From contig NZ_JODM01000022.1 in NCBI RefSeq assembly GCF_000717995.1, positions 62,001-126,000 of the forward strand: DNA of 64,000 bases. Direction: 5' to 3'. Source of the stretch: Streptomyces violaceorubidus (GTDB lineage Bacteria; Actinomycetota; Actinomycetes; Streptomycetales; Streptomycetaceae). The notes under the pieces are model-generated. The model was not told where the DNA came from. It saw nothing but the letters and a program-made list of their open reading frames with translations, and ran no database searches. How positions within the stretch are numbered: position 1 is the stretch's first letter; each line of letters opens with the position of its first letter. Made by a program: the position numbers and the translations under genes. This document shows, one piece after another, positions 35,548-44,029 of the stretch.

Positions 35548-36810
35548 TCACCTGTAGAGGAGGTACTGGCGGCGTGTCCTTCTGAACGCCGCCAGTTCCG
35601 CCTCCCAGCCGGCCACCACCTCGTCGGTGTCCGCGCCCGCGTCGATCATCGTGCGCACCCGGGTGGACCCGGTGAGCTTGTCGATCCAGTTGTCCGACCG
35701 CCAGGCGAAGCCGTCCCAGGTCCGCTTGGCGGTCACCAGGAGGGCGATTCCGGTGCGCACCGGGTCGAACGCGGCCCGGTCGTGCACGTGGAGCTGCACC
35801 CCGCCGACGGTCCTGCCCTGGAACTTGGAGAAGGTGGGCGCGAAGTACGCTTCCCTGAAGCGCACACCGGGCAGACCGAGTCCGTTCGCGGCGGCGGCCC
35901 AGCGCCCGTCGATCCCCTCCGCGCCCAGCAGCTCGAACGGCCGGGTGGTACCGCGGCCCTCGGAGAGGTTCGTGCCCTCGAACAGACAGGTCCCCGAGTA
36001 CACCAGCGCGCACTCCGGCGTCGGCATGTTCGGGCTCGGCGGCACCCAGGGCAGCCCGGCGGCGTCGTAGAACTCCGAGCGCTTCCAGCCCGTCATCGTC
36101 ACCGTCTCCAGCGGCACCGGGGCGGTCAGGAACTCGCCGTTGAAGAGCAGCGCCAGCTCGGCGACCGTCATGCCGTGCGCCTGCGCGATCGGCTGCCGCC
36201 CCACGAAGGTCGCGAACTCCCTGTGCAGGACCGGGCCGAGGGCCGCCCGCCCGGTCACCGGGTTCGGCCGGTCCAGCACCACGAACCGCTTCCCCGCGAG
36301 CGAGGCCGCCTCCATGCAGTCGAACAGCGTCCAGATGTACGTGTAGACGCGCGCGCCCACGTCCTGGATGTCGAAGACGACGGTGTCCACGCCGGACGCG
36401 GTGAACACGTCCGCGAGCGGCTGCCCGCTCTTCAGGTAGGTGTCGTAGACCGGCAGCCCGGTCGCGGGGTCGTCGTAGCGCCCCTCGGAGCCGCCCGCCT
36501 GCGCCGTGCCGCGGAAGCCGTGCTCGGGGCCGAAGACGGCGGTCAGCTCCACGCGGTCGTCGGCGTGCATGACGTCGACGATGTGGCGGACGTCCCGGGT
36601 GATGCCGGTCGGATTGGTGACGACGCCGACCTTCTGCCCCCTGAGCGGCGCGTAGCCGCCGTCGGCGAGGCGCTCGAAGCCGGTGCGCAGTCGGCGGCCC
36701 CCGTCTCCGGCGGGCGCGGCCCGCGCCGTGCCCGCCGACGCGGCGGCGGCCGTGGTGCCGGCCGCCACCGCGGCCGTCGTGGCGAGCAGGTTCCGTCCGG
36801 ACAGCGTCAT
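35548..36810 (-). CDS. NamZ-like exo-beta-N-acetylmuramidase (DUF1343), secreted
   Basis: A 420-aa protein with an export signal (SGRNLLATTAAVAAG, AARA-like cleavage at about residue 32). The DUF1343 domain follows: RTGFERL, GVVTNPTGITRD, FGPEHGFRGTAQAG, FDIQDVGARVYTYIWT, DRPNP, WVPPSPNMPTPE. In Bacillus NamZ removes terminal MurNAc from peptidoglycan. The single Arg pair in the signal leaves Sec or Tat open. It is convergent with the penicillin acylase gene (17-bp gap). Start ATG 36810. Confidence 0.9.
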   Translation of the reverse strand: MTLSGRNLLATTAAVAAGTTAAAASAGTARAAPAGDGGRRLRTGFERLADGGYAPLRGQKVGVVTNPTGITRDVRHIVDVMHADDRVELTAVFGPEHGFRGTAQAGGSEGRYDDPATGLPVYDTYLKSGQPLADVFTASGVDTVVFDIQDVGARVYTYIWTLFDCMEAASLAGKRFVVLDRPNPVTGRAALGPVLHREFATFVGRQPIAQAHGMTVAELALLFNGEFLTAPVPLETVTMTGWKRSEFYDAAGLPWVPPSPNMPTPECALVYSGTCLFEGTNLSEGRGTTRPFELLGAEGIDGRWAAAANGLGLPGVRFREAYFAPTFSKFQGRTVGGVQLHVHDRAAFDPVRTGIALLVTAKRTWDGFAWRSDNWIDKLTGSTRVRTMIDAGADTDEVVAGWEAELAAFRRTRRQYLLYR

Positions 36811-36913
36811 GCGGTGACCTCCGTGATCGCGGCGGGTGTCATGCGCACGCACGCTAACCCCGCGCCCGGGCCGCAGGGAATGGTGTAGACCGCGGTTCAC
36901 CTCTTCCGCCGAA

Positions 36914-36933
36914 CATACCGACTGGTTAGTCTG
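36914..36933. promoter_or_regulatory. TetR operator upstream of the SDR-acyl-CoA ligase operon
   Basis: CATACCGACTGGTTAGTCTG, an imperfect palindrome of the same class as 12603-12622 and 42381-42400. Confidence 0.65.
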
Positions 36934-36982
36934 GCGCTGCAACGGGAAGCGAGCCGTGCCCGAGCCGTGTCGAAGGAGACCG

Positions 36983-37753
36983 ATGGTGGAAGCCGTGCAG
37001 AACGCCGGAGTCGTCGTCACCGGGGCGGGAGGCGGCATCGGCGCCGCGCTGGCCCGCCGCTTCGCCGCCGAGGGAGCCCGGGTCGTGGTCAACGACCTGG
37101 ACGCCGGCCGGGCCAAGGCCGTCGCCGACGAGATCGGCGGCATCGCCGTCCCCGGCGACGCCTCGGCGATCGTCACCGAGGCCCGCGACGCGCTGGGCGG
37201 CAGCGTCGACGTGTACTGCGCCAACGCGGGTGTCGGCTCCGGGGGTTCGCAGGCCGCGGCGGAGGCCGTCTGGGCGCTCGCCTGGGACGTCAACGTCATG
37301 GCCCACGTGCGGGCGGCCCACGAACTGCTCCCCGACTGGCTGGAGCGCGGCAGTGGCCGCTTCGTCTCCACCGTCTCGGCCGCCGGACTGCTCACCATGA
37401 TCGGCGCCGCCCCCTACAGCGTCACCAAGCACGGCGCCTACGCCTTCGCCGAGTGGCTGTCCCTGACCTACCGCCACCGCGGGATCAAGGTCCACGCCAT
37501 CTGTCCGCAAGGGGTGCGCACCGACATGCTCACCGCGAGCGGCAGCGCGGGCGAACTGGTGCTCCGGCCCACCGCGATCGAACCGGGGGACGTCGCGGAC
37601 GCCCTCTTCCAGGGCATCCACGAGGACCGCTTCCTGATCCTGCCGCACCCCGAGGTGGCGCAGTACTACCAGGCCCGGGCCACCGAACCCGACCGCTGGC
37701 TGCACGGCATGAACCGGCTCCAGCGGCAGTGGGAGGAGGCGACGGCCCGGTGA
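36983..37753 (+). CDS. Short-chain dehydrogenase/reductase
   Basis: A 256-aa Rossmann enzyme. The cofactor motif TGAGGGIG is at residues 13-20, with VNDLD selecting NAD, CANAG, and active-site Y-x3-K in PYSVTKHG. AAGGAGA precedes the ATG at 36983. The stop overlaps the GTG of the acyl-CoA ligase (GTGA), so the two are coupled. Probable role: oxidation of a hydroxyacyl intermediate in the acid-degradation pathway regulated by the TetR at 39445. Confidence 0.93.
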   Translation: MVEAVQNAGVVVTGAGGGIGAALARRFAAEGARVVVNDLDAGRAKAVADEIGGIAVPGDASAIVTEARDALGGSVDVYCANAGVGSGGSQAAAEAVWALAWDVNVMAHVRAAHELLPDWLERGSGRFVSTVSAAGLLTMIGAAPYSVTKHGAYAFAEWLSLTYRHRGIKVHAICPQGVRTDMLTASGSAGELVLRPTAIEPGDVADALFQGIHEDRFLILPHPEVAQYYQARATEPDRWLHGMNRLQRQWEEATAR

Positions 37754-39420
37754 CCGGTTCCCCCTACGCGGCCAAGCCCTGGCTCGGCCTGCTGACCGAC
37801 GCGCAGAAGGCCCCGCTCGACCCCGACGCCTCCCTCGTGCACGCCCTGCGCCGGGCGGCCGCCGAGGCACCCGACCGCGTCTTCCTCGCCTACTTCGACG
37901 GCCGCCTCACCTACCGCGAGGTGGACGAGCTGAGCGACTCCGTCGCCGGGTACCTCGCCGCGCGCGGCCTGGAGCGCGGCGACCGGGTCGCGGTCCTGCT
38001 CCAGAACTCCCCGCACTTCGTGCTCGCCGTACTGGGCGCGTGGAAGGCGGGCGCGGTCGTCGTGCCCGTCAACCCGATGTACAAGTCGCGGGAGGTCGGC
38101 CACGTCCTGCGGGACGGCGAGGTGGCCGCGCTGATCTGCTCCGACCGCGCCTGGGAGTCGTACCTGCGCGAGACGGCGGCCGGCTCGCCGGTGCGGATCG
38201 TGCTCACGGGGTGCGAGTCGGACTTCCAGACCCGCCAGGACGCACGCGTGCTGCCGTTCGAGCGGCTGCCGGACGCCCCCGACGCCGACGACCTGGCCCG
38301 GGAGGCCCGCGCCGGCCACCGGGCGCCCGAGGGCCGCGACCCGGAGCCCGGCGACACCGCGCTCATTAGCTACACCTCGGGCACCAGCGGCACGCCCAAG
38401 GGCGCCACCAACACCCACCGCAACATCATGTACAACGCCGAGCGGCAGCGCACCGGGCTCGGCCTGCCCGAGGCACCGGTCTACTTCGCGCTGGCCCCGC
38501 TGTTCCACATCACCGGCATGGTCTGCGAGTTCGGCGCCTGCCTGAACAGCGTGGGCACACTCGTCCTGGCCTACCGCTTCGAGGCGGGCGTCGTCCTGGA
38601 CGCCTTCGCCGAGCACCGGCCGCACTACACGGTCGGCCCGTCCACCGCCTTCATGGCGCTCGCCGCCCACCCCTCCGTCACCCCGGAGCACTTCGCGTCC
38701 TTCGCGAACATCTCCTCGGGCGGCGCCCCGCTGCCGCCCGCCCTGGTGGAGAAGTTCCGCGCGGGCTTCGGCCCGTACATCCGCAACGGCTACGGGCTCA
38801 CCGAGTGCACCGCGCCCTGCGCGTCCGTACCGCCGCACCTGGAGGCCCCGGTGGACCCCGTCTCCGGGACCCTGGCGGTCGGCGTGCCCGGCCCCGAGAC
38901 CGCCGTGCGGATCGTCGACGACCAGGGCGCGGAGGTGCCCTTCGGGGAGCAGGGCGAGATCGTCGTCAGCGGCCCCCAGGTCGTCCCCGGCTACTGGCGC
39001 CGCCCGGACGCCACCGCCGAGACCTTCCCCGGCGGCGAACTGCGCACCGGGGACATCGGCTTCATGGACGCCCAGGGCTGGCTCTACGTCGTCGACCTCA
39101 AGAAGGACATGATCAACGCCTCTGGCTTCAAGGTCTGGCCGCGCGAGGTCGAGGACGTGCTCTACACCCACCCCGCGGTGCGCGAGGCCGCCGTCGTCGG
39201 CGTGCCCGACGGGTACCGCGGCGAGACCGTCAAGGCGTACATCAGCCTCCGGCCGGGCGCCGCCACGGACCCGGACGCACTCGTCGCGTACTGCGAGGAG
39301 AGACTGGCCGCCTACAAGTATCCGCGCCAGGTGGAGATCCTGCCCGACTTGCCGAAGACGGCGAGTGGGAAGATCCTCCGTCGGGAACTGCGTTCCGGCG
39401 GCAACGGAACGCAGCAGTGA
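37750..39420 (+). CDS. Fatty acyl-CoA ligase (FadD-like)
   Basis: A 556-aa adenylate-forming enzyme activating a carboxylic acid with ATP and CoA. The P-loop is ISYTSGTSGTPKGA; NGYGLTECT, LRTGDIGF and the C-terminal PKTASGKILRREL lysine motif are all present. The GTG at 37750 overlaps the SDR stop. It resembles FadD3-type ligases for medium-chain or ring-derived acids. A TetR gene follows 24 bp downstream and an acyl-CoA dehydrogenase unit faces it, giving most steps of a beta-oxidation spiral. Confidence 0.95.
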   Translation: MTGSPYAAKPWLGLLTDAQKAPLDPDASLVHALRRAAAEAPDRVFLAYFDGRLTYREVDELSDSVAGYLAARGLERGDRVAVLLQNSPHFVLAVLGAWKAGAVVVPVNPMYKSREVGHVLRDGEVAALICSDRAWESYLRETAAGSPVRIVLTGCESDFQTRQDARVLPFERLPDAPDADDLAREARAGHRAPEGRDPEPGDTALISYTSGTSGTPKGATNTHRNIMYNAERQRTGLGLPEAPVYFALAPLFHITGMVCEFGACLNSVGTLVLAYRFEAGVVLDAFAEHRPHYTVGPSTAFMALAAHPSVTPEHFASFANISSGGAPLPPALVEKFRAGFGPYIRNGYGLTECTAPCASVPPHLEAPVDPVSGTLAVGVPGPETAVRIVDDQGAEVPFGEQGEIVVSGPQVVPGYWRRPDATAETFPGGELRTGDIGFMDAQGWLYVVDLKKDMINASGFKVWPREVEDVLYTHPAVREAAVVGVPDGYRGETVKAYISLRPGAATDPDALVAYCEERLAAYKYPRQVEILPDLPKTASGKILRRELRSGGNGTQQ

Positions 39421-39444
39421 ACGGACAGTGACACGGAAAGGCAG

Positions 39445-40047
39445 GTGACGGCAGTGCCCAGGACCACGGACGGGGACGGCACTCCGGTGCCGCAGCGGCT
39501 CCTGGCCGCCGCCACCCGGCTCTTCGCCGAGCAGGGCTACGACCGCACCTCGGTACAGGAGATCGTCGAGGCGGCAGGCGTCACCAAGGGGGCGCTCTAC
39601 CACTACTTCGGCTCCAAGGACGACCTGCTGCACGAGGTGTACGCGCGCGTGCTGCGCCTCCAGCAGGAACGCCTGGACGCCTTCGCGGACGCCGACGCGC
39701 CGGTCGAGAAGCGGGTGCGGGACGCGGCGGCCGACGTCGTCGTGACCACCATCGACAACCTCGACGACGCGTCGATCTTCTTCCGCTCCATGCACCAGCT
39801 CAGCCCGGAGAAGAACAGACAGGTGCGCGCCGAGCGCCGGCGCTACCACGAGCGCTTCCGCGCGCTCATCGAGGAGGGCCAGCGGACCGGCGTCTTCACC
39901 AAGGAGACCCCGGCCGACCTGGTGGTGGACTACCACTTCGGATCCATCCACCACCTGTCCACGTGGTACCGCCCCAACGGCCCGCTCAGCCCGCAGGAGG
40001 TCGCCGACCACCTCGCCGACCTGCTGCTGCGGGCCCTGCGTCCCTGA
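39445..40047 (+). CDS. TetR-family regulator (KstR2-like)
   Basis: A 200-aa regulator; the HTH is AATRLFAEQGYDRTSVQEIVEAAGVTKGALYHYFGSK, and the C-terminal domain is of the acyl-CoA-ligand type. Start GTG 39445; the GTG at 39454 is an alternative. It is the third gene of the SDR-ligase operon and convergent with the acyl-CoA dehydrogenase-APH operon. Palindromes of one class occur upstream of both operons (36914, 42381), making it their likely shared repressor. Confidence 0.9.
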   Translation: MTAVPRTTDGDGTPVPQRLLAAATRLFAEQGYDRTSVQEIVEAAGVTKGALYHYFGSKDDLLHEVYARVLRLQQERLDAFADADAPVEKRVRDAAADVVVTTIDNLDDASIFFRSMHQLSPEKNRQVRAERRRYHERFRALIEEGQRTGVFTKETPADLVVDYHFGSIHHLSTWYRPNGPLSPQEVADHLADLLLRALRP

Positions 40048-40089
40048 GACGCCCCCAGGCGACGGGCCCCCGGGGCCCCCGGGGGCGTC
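40048..40089. terminator. Bidirectional terminator between convergent operons
   Basis: GACGCCCCC (40048-40056) pairs with GGGGGCGTC (40081-40089), and the interior GGGCCCCCGGGGCCCCC folds further. It starts at the TetR stop and ends 6 bp before the acyl-CoA dehydrogenase stop. Confidence 0.75.
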
Positions 40090-40095
40090 GCCCGC

Positions 40096-41310
40096 TCAGA
40101 GGTACTTCTTGATCTCCCGGCGGGCCAGCGAGCGCTGGTGTACCTCGTCCGGGCCGTCGGCGATCATCAGCGTCCGCGCCCCCGCGTACAGCTCGGCCAG
40201 CGGGAAGTCCTGGCTCACGCCGCCCGCGCCGTGCAGCTGGATCGCCCGGTCGATGATGTCGACCACCGCGCGAGGCGTGGCGATCTTGATGGCCTGGATC
40301 TCGGTGTGCGCGCCCCGGTTGCCGACGGTGTCCATCAGCCAGGCGGTCTTCAGCACCAGCAGCCGCAGCTGCTCGACGGTGACCCGGGCGTCCGCGATCC
40401 AGTTGTGGACCACGCCCTGCTGGGCCAGCGTCTTGCCGAAGGCGTCGCGGGACACCGCGCGGCGGCACATCAGCTCGATCGCGCGCTCGGCCATGCCGAT
40501 CAGCCGCATGCAGTGGTGGATCCGGCCGGGACCGAGCCGGGCCTGCGCGATGGCGAAGCCGCCGCCCTCCTCGCCGATCAGGTTCGACACCGGCACGCGC
40601 GCGTGGTCGAAGGTCACCTCGGCGTGGCCGCCGTGGTAGTGGTCCTCGTAACCGAAGACCTGCATGGCCCGGTCGACCGTCACCCCGGGCGTGTCGCGCG
40701 GGACCAGCACCATCGACTGCTGGCGGCGGATGTCCTCGCCGTCGGGGTCCGTCTTGCCCATCACGATGAAGATCCGGCAGTCCGGGTTCATCGCCCCGGA
40801 GATGTACCACTTGCGGCCCGTGACGACGTACTCGTCGCCGTCGCGCTCGATGCGCGTGGTGATGTTCGTGGCGTCCGAGGAGGCCACGTCCGGCTCCGTC
40901 ATCGCGAAGGCGGAGCGGATCTCCCCGGCGAGCAGGGGTTGCAGCCACTGCTTCTTCTGCGTCTCGTCGGCGAACTGGGCCAGCACCTCCATGTTCCCGG
41001 TGTCCGGCGCCGCGCAGTTCGTCGCGGTCGGCGCCAGCTGCGGGCTGCGGCCGGTGATCTCGGCGAGCGGGGCGTACTGGAGGTTGGTGAGACCGGCGCC
41101 GTGCTCGGCGTCGGGCAGGAACAGGTTCCACAGGCCCTGGCGACGGGCCTCGGCCTTCAGGTCCTCCACGACCCGCGGGGTCTCCCACGGGGAGGCGAGC
41201 CGGGCGCGCTGCTCGTGGGCGACCTGCTCGGCCGGGTAGACGTACTCGTCCATGAAGGCGAGCAGCCGGGCGCGGAGTTCCTCGGTGTGTGCGTCGTACG
41301 CGAAGTCCAT
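40096..41310 (-). CDS. Acyl-CoA dehydrogenase (ACAD10/11-like)
   Basis: A 404-aa flavoenzyme. The signature FAMTEPDVASSDATNI and C-terminal LHGAGGVSQDFPLAELYAGAR place it in the long-form branch found fused to, or beside, APH-like kinases (as in human ACAD10/11). The catalytic Glu is in IADGPDEVHQ. The adjacent upstream gene, 6 bp away, encodes an APH-like protein, so the pair mirrors the ACAD10/11 fusion. That pair metabolises 4-hydroxy acids by phosphorylation. Confidence is high for family, moderate for role. Confidence 0.95.
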   Translation of the reverse strand: MDFAYDAHTEELRARLLAFMDEYVYPAEQVAHEQRARLASPWETPRVVEDLKAEARRQGLWNLFLPDAEHGAGLTNLQYAPLAEITGRSPQLAPTATNCAAPDTGNMEVLAQFADETQKKQWLQPLLAGEIRSAFAMTEPDVASSDATNITTRIERDGDEYVVTGRKWYISGAMNPDCRIFIVMGKTDPDGEDIRRQQSMVLVPRDTPGVTVDRAMQVFGYEDHYHGGHAEVTFDHARVPVSNLIGEEGGGFAIAQARLGPGRIHHCMRLIGMAERAIELMCRRAVSRDAFGKTLAQQGVVHNWIADARVTVEQLRLLVLKTAWLMDTVGNRGAHTEIQAIKIATPRAVVDIIDRAIQLHGAGGVSQDFPLAELYAGARTLMIADGPDEVHQRSLARREIKKYL

Positions 41311-41316
41311 GTGGTC

Positions 41317-42342
41317 TCAGCCCTCCTGAAGGGTGGTCAGGCCGTGCTCGATGAAGACGGGGACGAGGTCGCCGATGCGGTCGAAGCCGCGGCCGACGGT
41401 CTGGCCCAGCGTGTACCGGTAGTGGATGCCCTCCAGGATCACGGCGAGCTTGAACCACGCGAACGCCGTGTACCAGGCGACCGTGGAGACGTCGCGGCCC
41501 GAGCGGGCGGCGTACCGCTCGATCAGCTCGGCGGGAGCGGGGTGGCCGGGTGCCTGGGCGGTGGTGGAGACGGGGGAGTCGGGCATGCGGAGCGGGCTGC
41601 TGTACATCACCAGCAGGCCCAGGTCGGTCAGCGGGTCGCCGAGGGTGGACATCTCCCAGTCGAGGATCGCCCGGATCTCGTCGTCCGCGCCGCCGATCAG
41701 GACGTTGTCCAGGCGGTAGTCGCCGTGCACCACCGTCGGGGCGGGGGAGCGGGGCAGCTCCCGGCCGAGGGTGGCGTGCAGTTCGTCGATGCCGGCCAGG
41801 TCGCGGTTGCGGGAGGCGTCGAGCTGCTTGGCCCAGCGGCGGAGCTGGCGGTCCAGGAAGCCCTCGGGGCGGCCGAAGTCGGCGAGGCCCACCTCGGCGG
41901 GGTCCACGGCGTGCAGCCCGACCAGCGTGTCGACGAGGTTCAGCACGGCCGCGCGGGTGCGGTCGGGCCCGAGGGGGGCGAGCTGTTCCGCGGTGCGGTA
42001 CGGGGTGCCGTCGACGAACTCCATCACGTAGAAGGGCGCCCCCAGCACCTCCGCGTCCTCGCACAGCAGCACCGGGCGCGGCACGGGCACCTCGGTCGGG
42101 TGCAGGGCGCTGATGACGCGGTGCTCGCGCCGCATGTCGTGCGCGGTGGCCAGGACGTGGCCGAGCGGCGGGCGCCGTACGACCCAGCGGGCCGTGCCGT
42201 CCGAAACGGCGTAGGTGAGGTTCGACCGTCCGCCCTCGATCAGCCGGCCGGACAGCGGGCCGGTCACCAGGCCGGGGCGCTCGCGGTCGAGCAGGACGCG
42301 CAACCGGTCGAGATCGAGTCCGGGCGGGTGGTCGGGGCTCAT
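41317..42342 (-). CDS. APH-like (aminoglycoside phosphotransferase-fold) kinase
   Basis: A 341-aa kinase-fold protein. The catalytic loop is VVHGDYRLDNVL, the metal site ILDWEMSTLGDPLTDLG, and the N-terminal lobe includes EGGRSNLTYAV and WVVRRPP. In ACAD10/11-type pathways this domain phosphorylates the hydroxyl of a 4-hydroxyacyl-CoA. It is the first gene of the operon, and the ATG at 42342 follows GGGAGC. The operator 42381-42400 overlaps the likely promoter. It is unlikely to be a drug-resistance gene given the context. Confidence 0.92.
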   Translation of the reverse strand: MSPDHPPGLDLDRLRVLLDRERPGLVTGPLSGRLIEGGRSNLTYAVSDGTARWVVRRPPLGHVLATAHDMRREHRVISALHPTEVPVPRPVLLCEDAEVLGAPFYVMEFVDGTPYRTAEQLAPLGPDRTRAAVLNLVDTLVGLHAVDPAEVGLADFGRPEGFLDRQLRRWAKQLDASRNRDLAGIDELHATLGRELPRSPAPTVVHGDYRLDNVLIGGADDEIRAILDWEMSTLGDPLTDLGLLVMYSSPLRMPDSPVSTTAQAPGHPAPAELIERYAARSGRDVSTVAWYTAFAWFKLAVILEGIHYRYTLGQTVGRGFDRIGDLVPVFIEHGLTTLQEG

Positions 42343-42380
42343 CGTCGCTCCCTGGGACGGGTGAACAGTACCCGACACAT

Positions 42381-42400
42381 GATGCCGACCGGTCGGTATG
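42381..42400. promoter_or_regulatory. TetR operator upstream of the APH-acyl-CoA dehydrogenase operon
   Basis: GATGCCGACCGGTCGGTATG; its inner CCGACCGGTCGG is a perfect 12-bp palindrome, the most symmetric of the three related sites (12603, 36914, 42381). Confidence 0.8.
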
Positions 42401-42478
42401 CCGTCCAGTGGGCGGACCGAACGTGATCGGCGCGACGGCGGTCGGTCCCACGGGCGTTTCCGGGCCTCGGAGGACGCC

Positions 42479-42808
42479 TCAGAGGACGAGGAACGCTCCG
42501 CAGACGGCGAGGGCCAGCATGCACAGGGTCGCGGCGGCGGCGTGCGGCGGGGTGAGGGCGCGGGGTCTGTTCGCCGCGGCGAGGGTGGTGATCCGGCCGT
42601 GGGCGATCCGGAGGAAGGCCAGCCAGAAGACGCAGCACAGGGCGGCGGCGAGCACCGAGACGGGCGACGCCCCGCCGTGCAGCGCGGTCTTCGCGGCGAG
42701 TACGGCGACGACGGTGCCGGACAGAGTGGTGCGACGCCAGGCGAGCCGGGTGCGCTCGGGCTGGAGCCCGGGGTCGCGGTCGGAGGGGGCCGCGTCGGTG
42801 CCGCTCAC
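42479..42808 (-). CDS. DUF202 membrane protein
   Basis: A 109-aa protein with three membrane helices (the first after QPERTRLAWRRTTLSGTVV, the DUF202 signature). The GTG at 42808 lies 2 bp after the stop of the second DUF202 gene, with GGAGGG before it, so the two are an operon. Function is unknown; paired DUF202 proteins may form a heteromer. Confidence 0.85.
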   Translation of the reverse strand: MSGTDAAPSDRDPGLQPERTRLAWRRTTLSGTVVAVLAAKTALHGGASPVSVLAAALCCVFWLAFLRIAHGRITTLAAANRPRALTPPHAAAATLCMLALAVCGAFLVL

Positions 42809-42810
42809 GC

Positions 42811-43203
42811 TCAGCCCTCCCAGCCGACGAGGACCACGACGACCATCACCACGGCGACCACGGCGACGACCAGGCTGAGCAGCGCCGGGAAGCGGGAGAC
42901 GGGGAGGTCCTCGCCCCGGCGCATGGCGCGTTCGCAGCGCGCCCAGTGGTTCACGGCCCGCAGCGAGCACAGCACACCTGCGGCCAGCAGCGCGAGCGCG
43001 AGCCCGACCCGCCAGCCCCAGCGCAGGTCGGGCAGGAACTGGTCCACGGCGAACCCGCCGCCGATCAGGGCGAGGGCGGTACGCAGCCAGGCGAGGAACG
43101 TCCGCTCATTGGCCAGCGAGAAGCGGTAGTCGGGGGTACCGCCCTCCTGCCGCACCTCCTCGGGCACGAACCACAGCCGAACGTTCCGCACGAAATCGAT
43201 CAC
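42811..43203 (-). CDS. DUF202 (YidH-like) membrane protein
   Basis: A 130-aa protein: a short N-terminal segment (MIDFVRNVRLWFVPEE), then the DUF202 start YRFSLANERTFLAWLRTALALIGG and three helices. It is the first gene of the two-gene DUF202 operon. No active-site residues are recognised. Confidence 0.88.
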   Translation of the reverse strand: MIDFVRNVRLWFVPEEVRQEGGTPDYRFSLANERTFLAWLRTALALIGGGFAVDQFLPDLRWGWRVGLALALLAAGVLCSLRAVNHWARCERAMRRGEDLPVSRFPALLSLVVAVVAVVMVVVVLVGWEG

Positions 43204-43259
43204 CCGGGGACCCTATCCGGCTCCCCGCCGCGGGTGCCTGCGGCGGCCTGCGCGCGTTT

Positions 43260-43311
43260 GGTGGGGGTGCGGGTGGCGCCTGTGCGGCTCCGGTGGGGGT
43301 GCGGGTGGCGC
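43260..43311. repeat. 20-bp direct repeat in a GC-rich gap
   Basis: GGTGGGGGTGCGGGTGGCGC occurs at 43260 and 43292. The gap 43204-43482 between the DUF202 and Nudix genes otherwise shows no gene. Confidence 0.8.
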
Positions 43312-43482
43312 GGTGGGTTCGGTGGGGGGTCGGGGCCGCGCCGGGGGGTGTCCGTCCTCGGAACGGCGCGGAATCGGTGGGACAGAGGTACCCCCAGGCC
43401 GCACGGGTGGGCGCAGCGGCACCCCGGCAGCGCCGGGCTGCGTCCCCACCCCGCGCCCGCACCCACGCCGGGCGACGCCGGT

Positions 43483-43998
43483 TCAGTGAACGGCCCGCCA
43501 AGCCCGCAGCCGCGCGTACGCCGACAGACCGTCCGGCACGAACTCCCACTCCCCGAGCCGTCCCTCCAGCTCCTCCTCCGGCAGGAACCCGTGCCACGCC
43601 ACCTCCTCCACCTGGGGAGACACCGCCCCCGCCACCCGCACCTCGTACACCGCCGACCACCAGGTCCGCCCCGCCCCGTCGTCGTACAAGAACGTAAACA
43701 GGTACTTTGGCCGCGGCAGCCCGCTCACCCCCAGCTCCTCCTCCGCCTCCCGCAGCGCCGCGTCGTCGTAGGACTCACCCGCGCCCACCACCCCGCCGAC
43801 GAACATGTCGTACAGCGCGGGGAACACCAGCTTCGACGCCGTCCGGCGGTGGACGAAGACCCGGCCCTCCGGGTCGCGGGCCCACACGAACACGCAGCGG
43901 TGCCGCAGCCCCCGGGCGTACGCGTCTCCCCGCCGGGCCTGCCCGACGACGCGGTCGTGCTCGTCGACGATGTCCAGAATCTCGTCAGCAGAACTCAT
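43483..43998 (-). CDS. Nudix hydrolase (isopentenyl-diphosphate isomerase-like/YfcD type)
   Basis: A 171-aa hydrolase. The full Nudix box G-x5-E-x7-R-E-U-x-E-E-x-G is present from Gly69 to Gly90 with metal ligands Glu84, Glu87 and Glu88. The N-terminal VDEHDRVVGQARRGDAYARG segment is typical of the IDI/YfcD branch that removes diphosphate from a nucleotide-like metabolite. The ATG at 43998 marks the domain start. It has the same orientation as the permease gene upstream; 31 bp separate them. Confidence 0.92.
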   Translation of the reverse strand: MSSADEILDIVDEHDRVVGQARRGDAYARGLRHRCVFVWARDPEGRVFVHRRTASKLVFPALYDMFVGGVVGAGESYDDAALREAEEELGVSGLPRPKYLFTFLYDDGAGRTWWSAVYEVRVAGAVSPQVEEVAWHGFLPEEELEGRLGEWEFVPDGLSAYARLRAWRAVH

Positions 43999-44029
43999 CC
44001 GCCCATCCAAGCAGTGGACACCGCGGCCC

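Noticed and set aside
41317..42342. Antibiotic-resistance aminoglycoside phosphotransferase
   Set aside because: It has the APH fold but sits in an operon with an acyl-CoA dehydrogenase, which fits the ACAD10/11-type metabolic kinase group.
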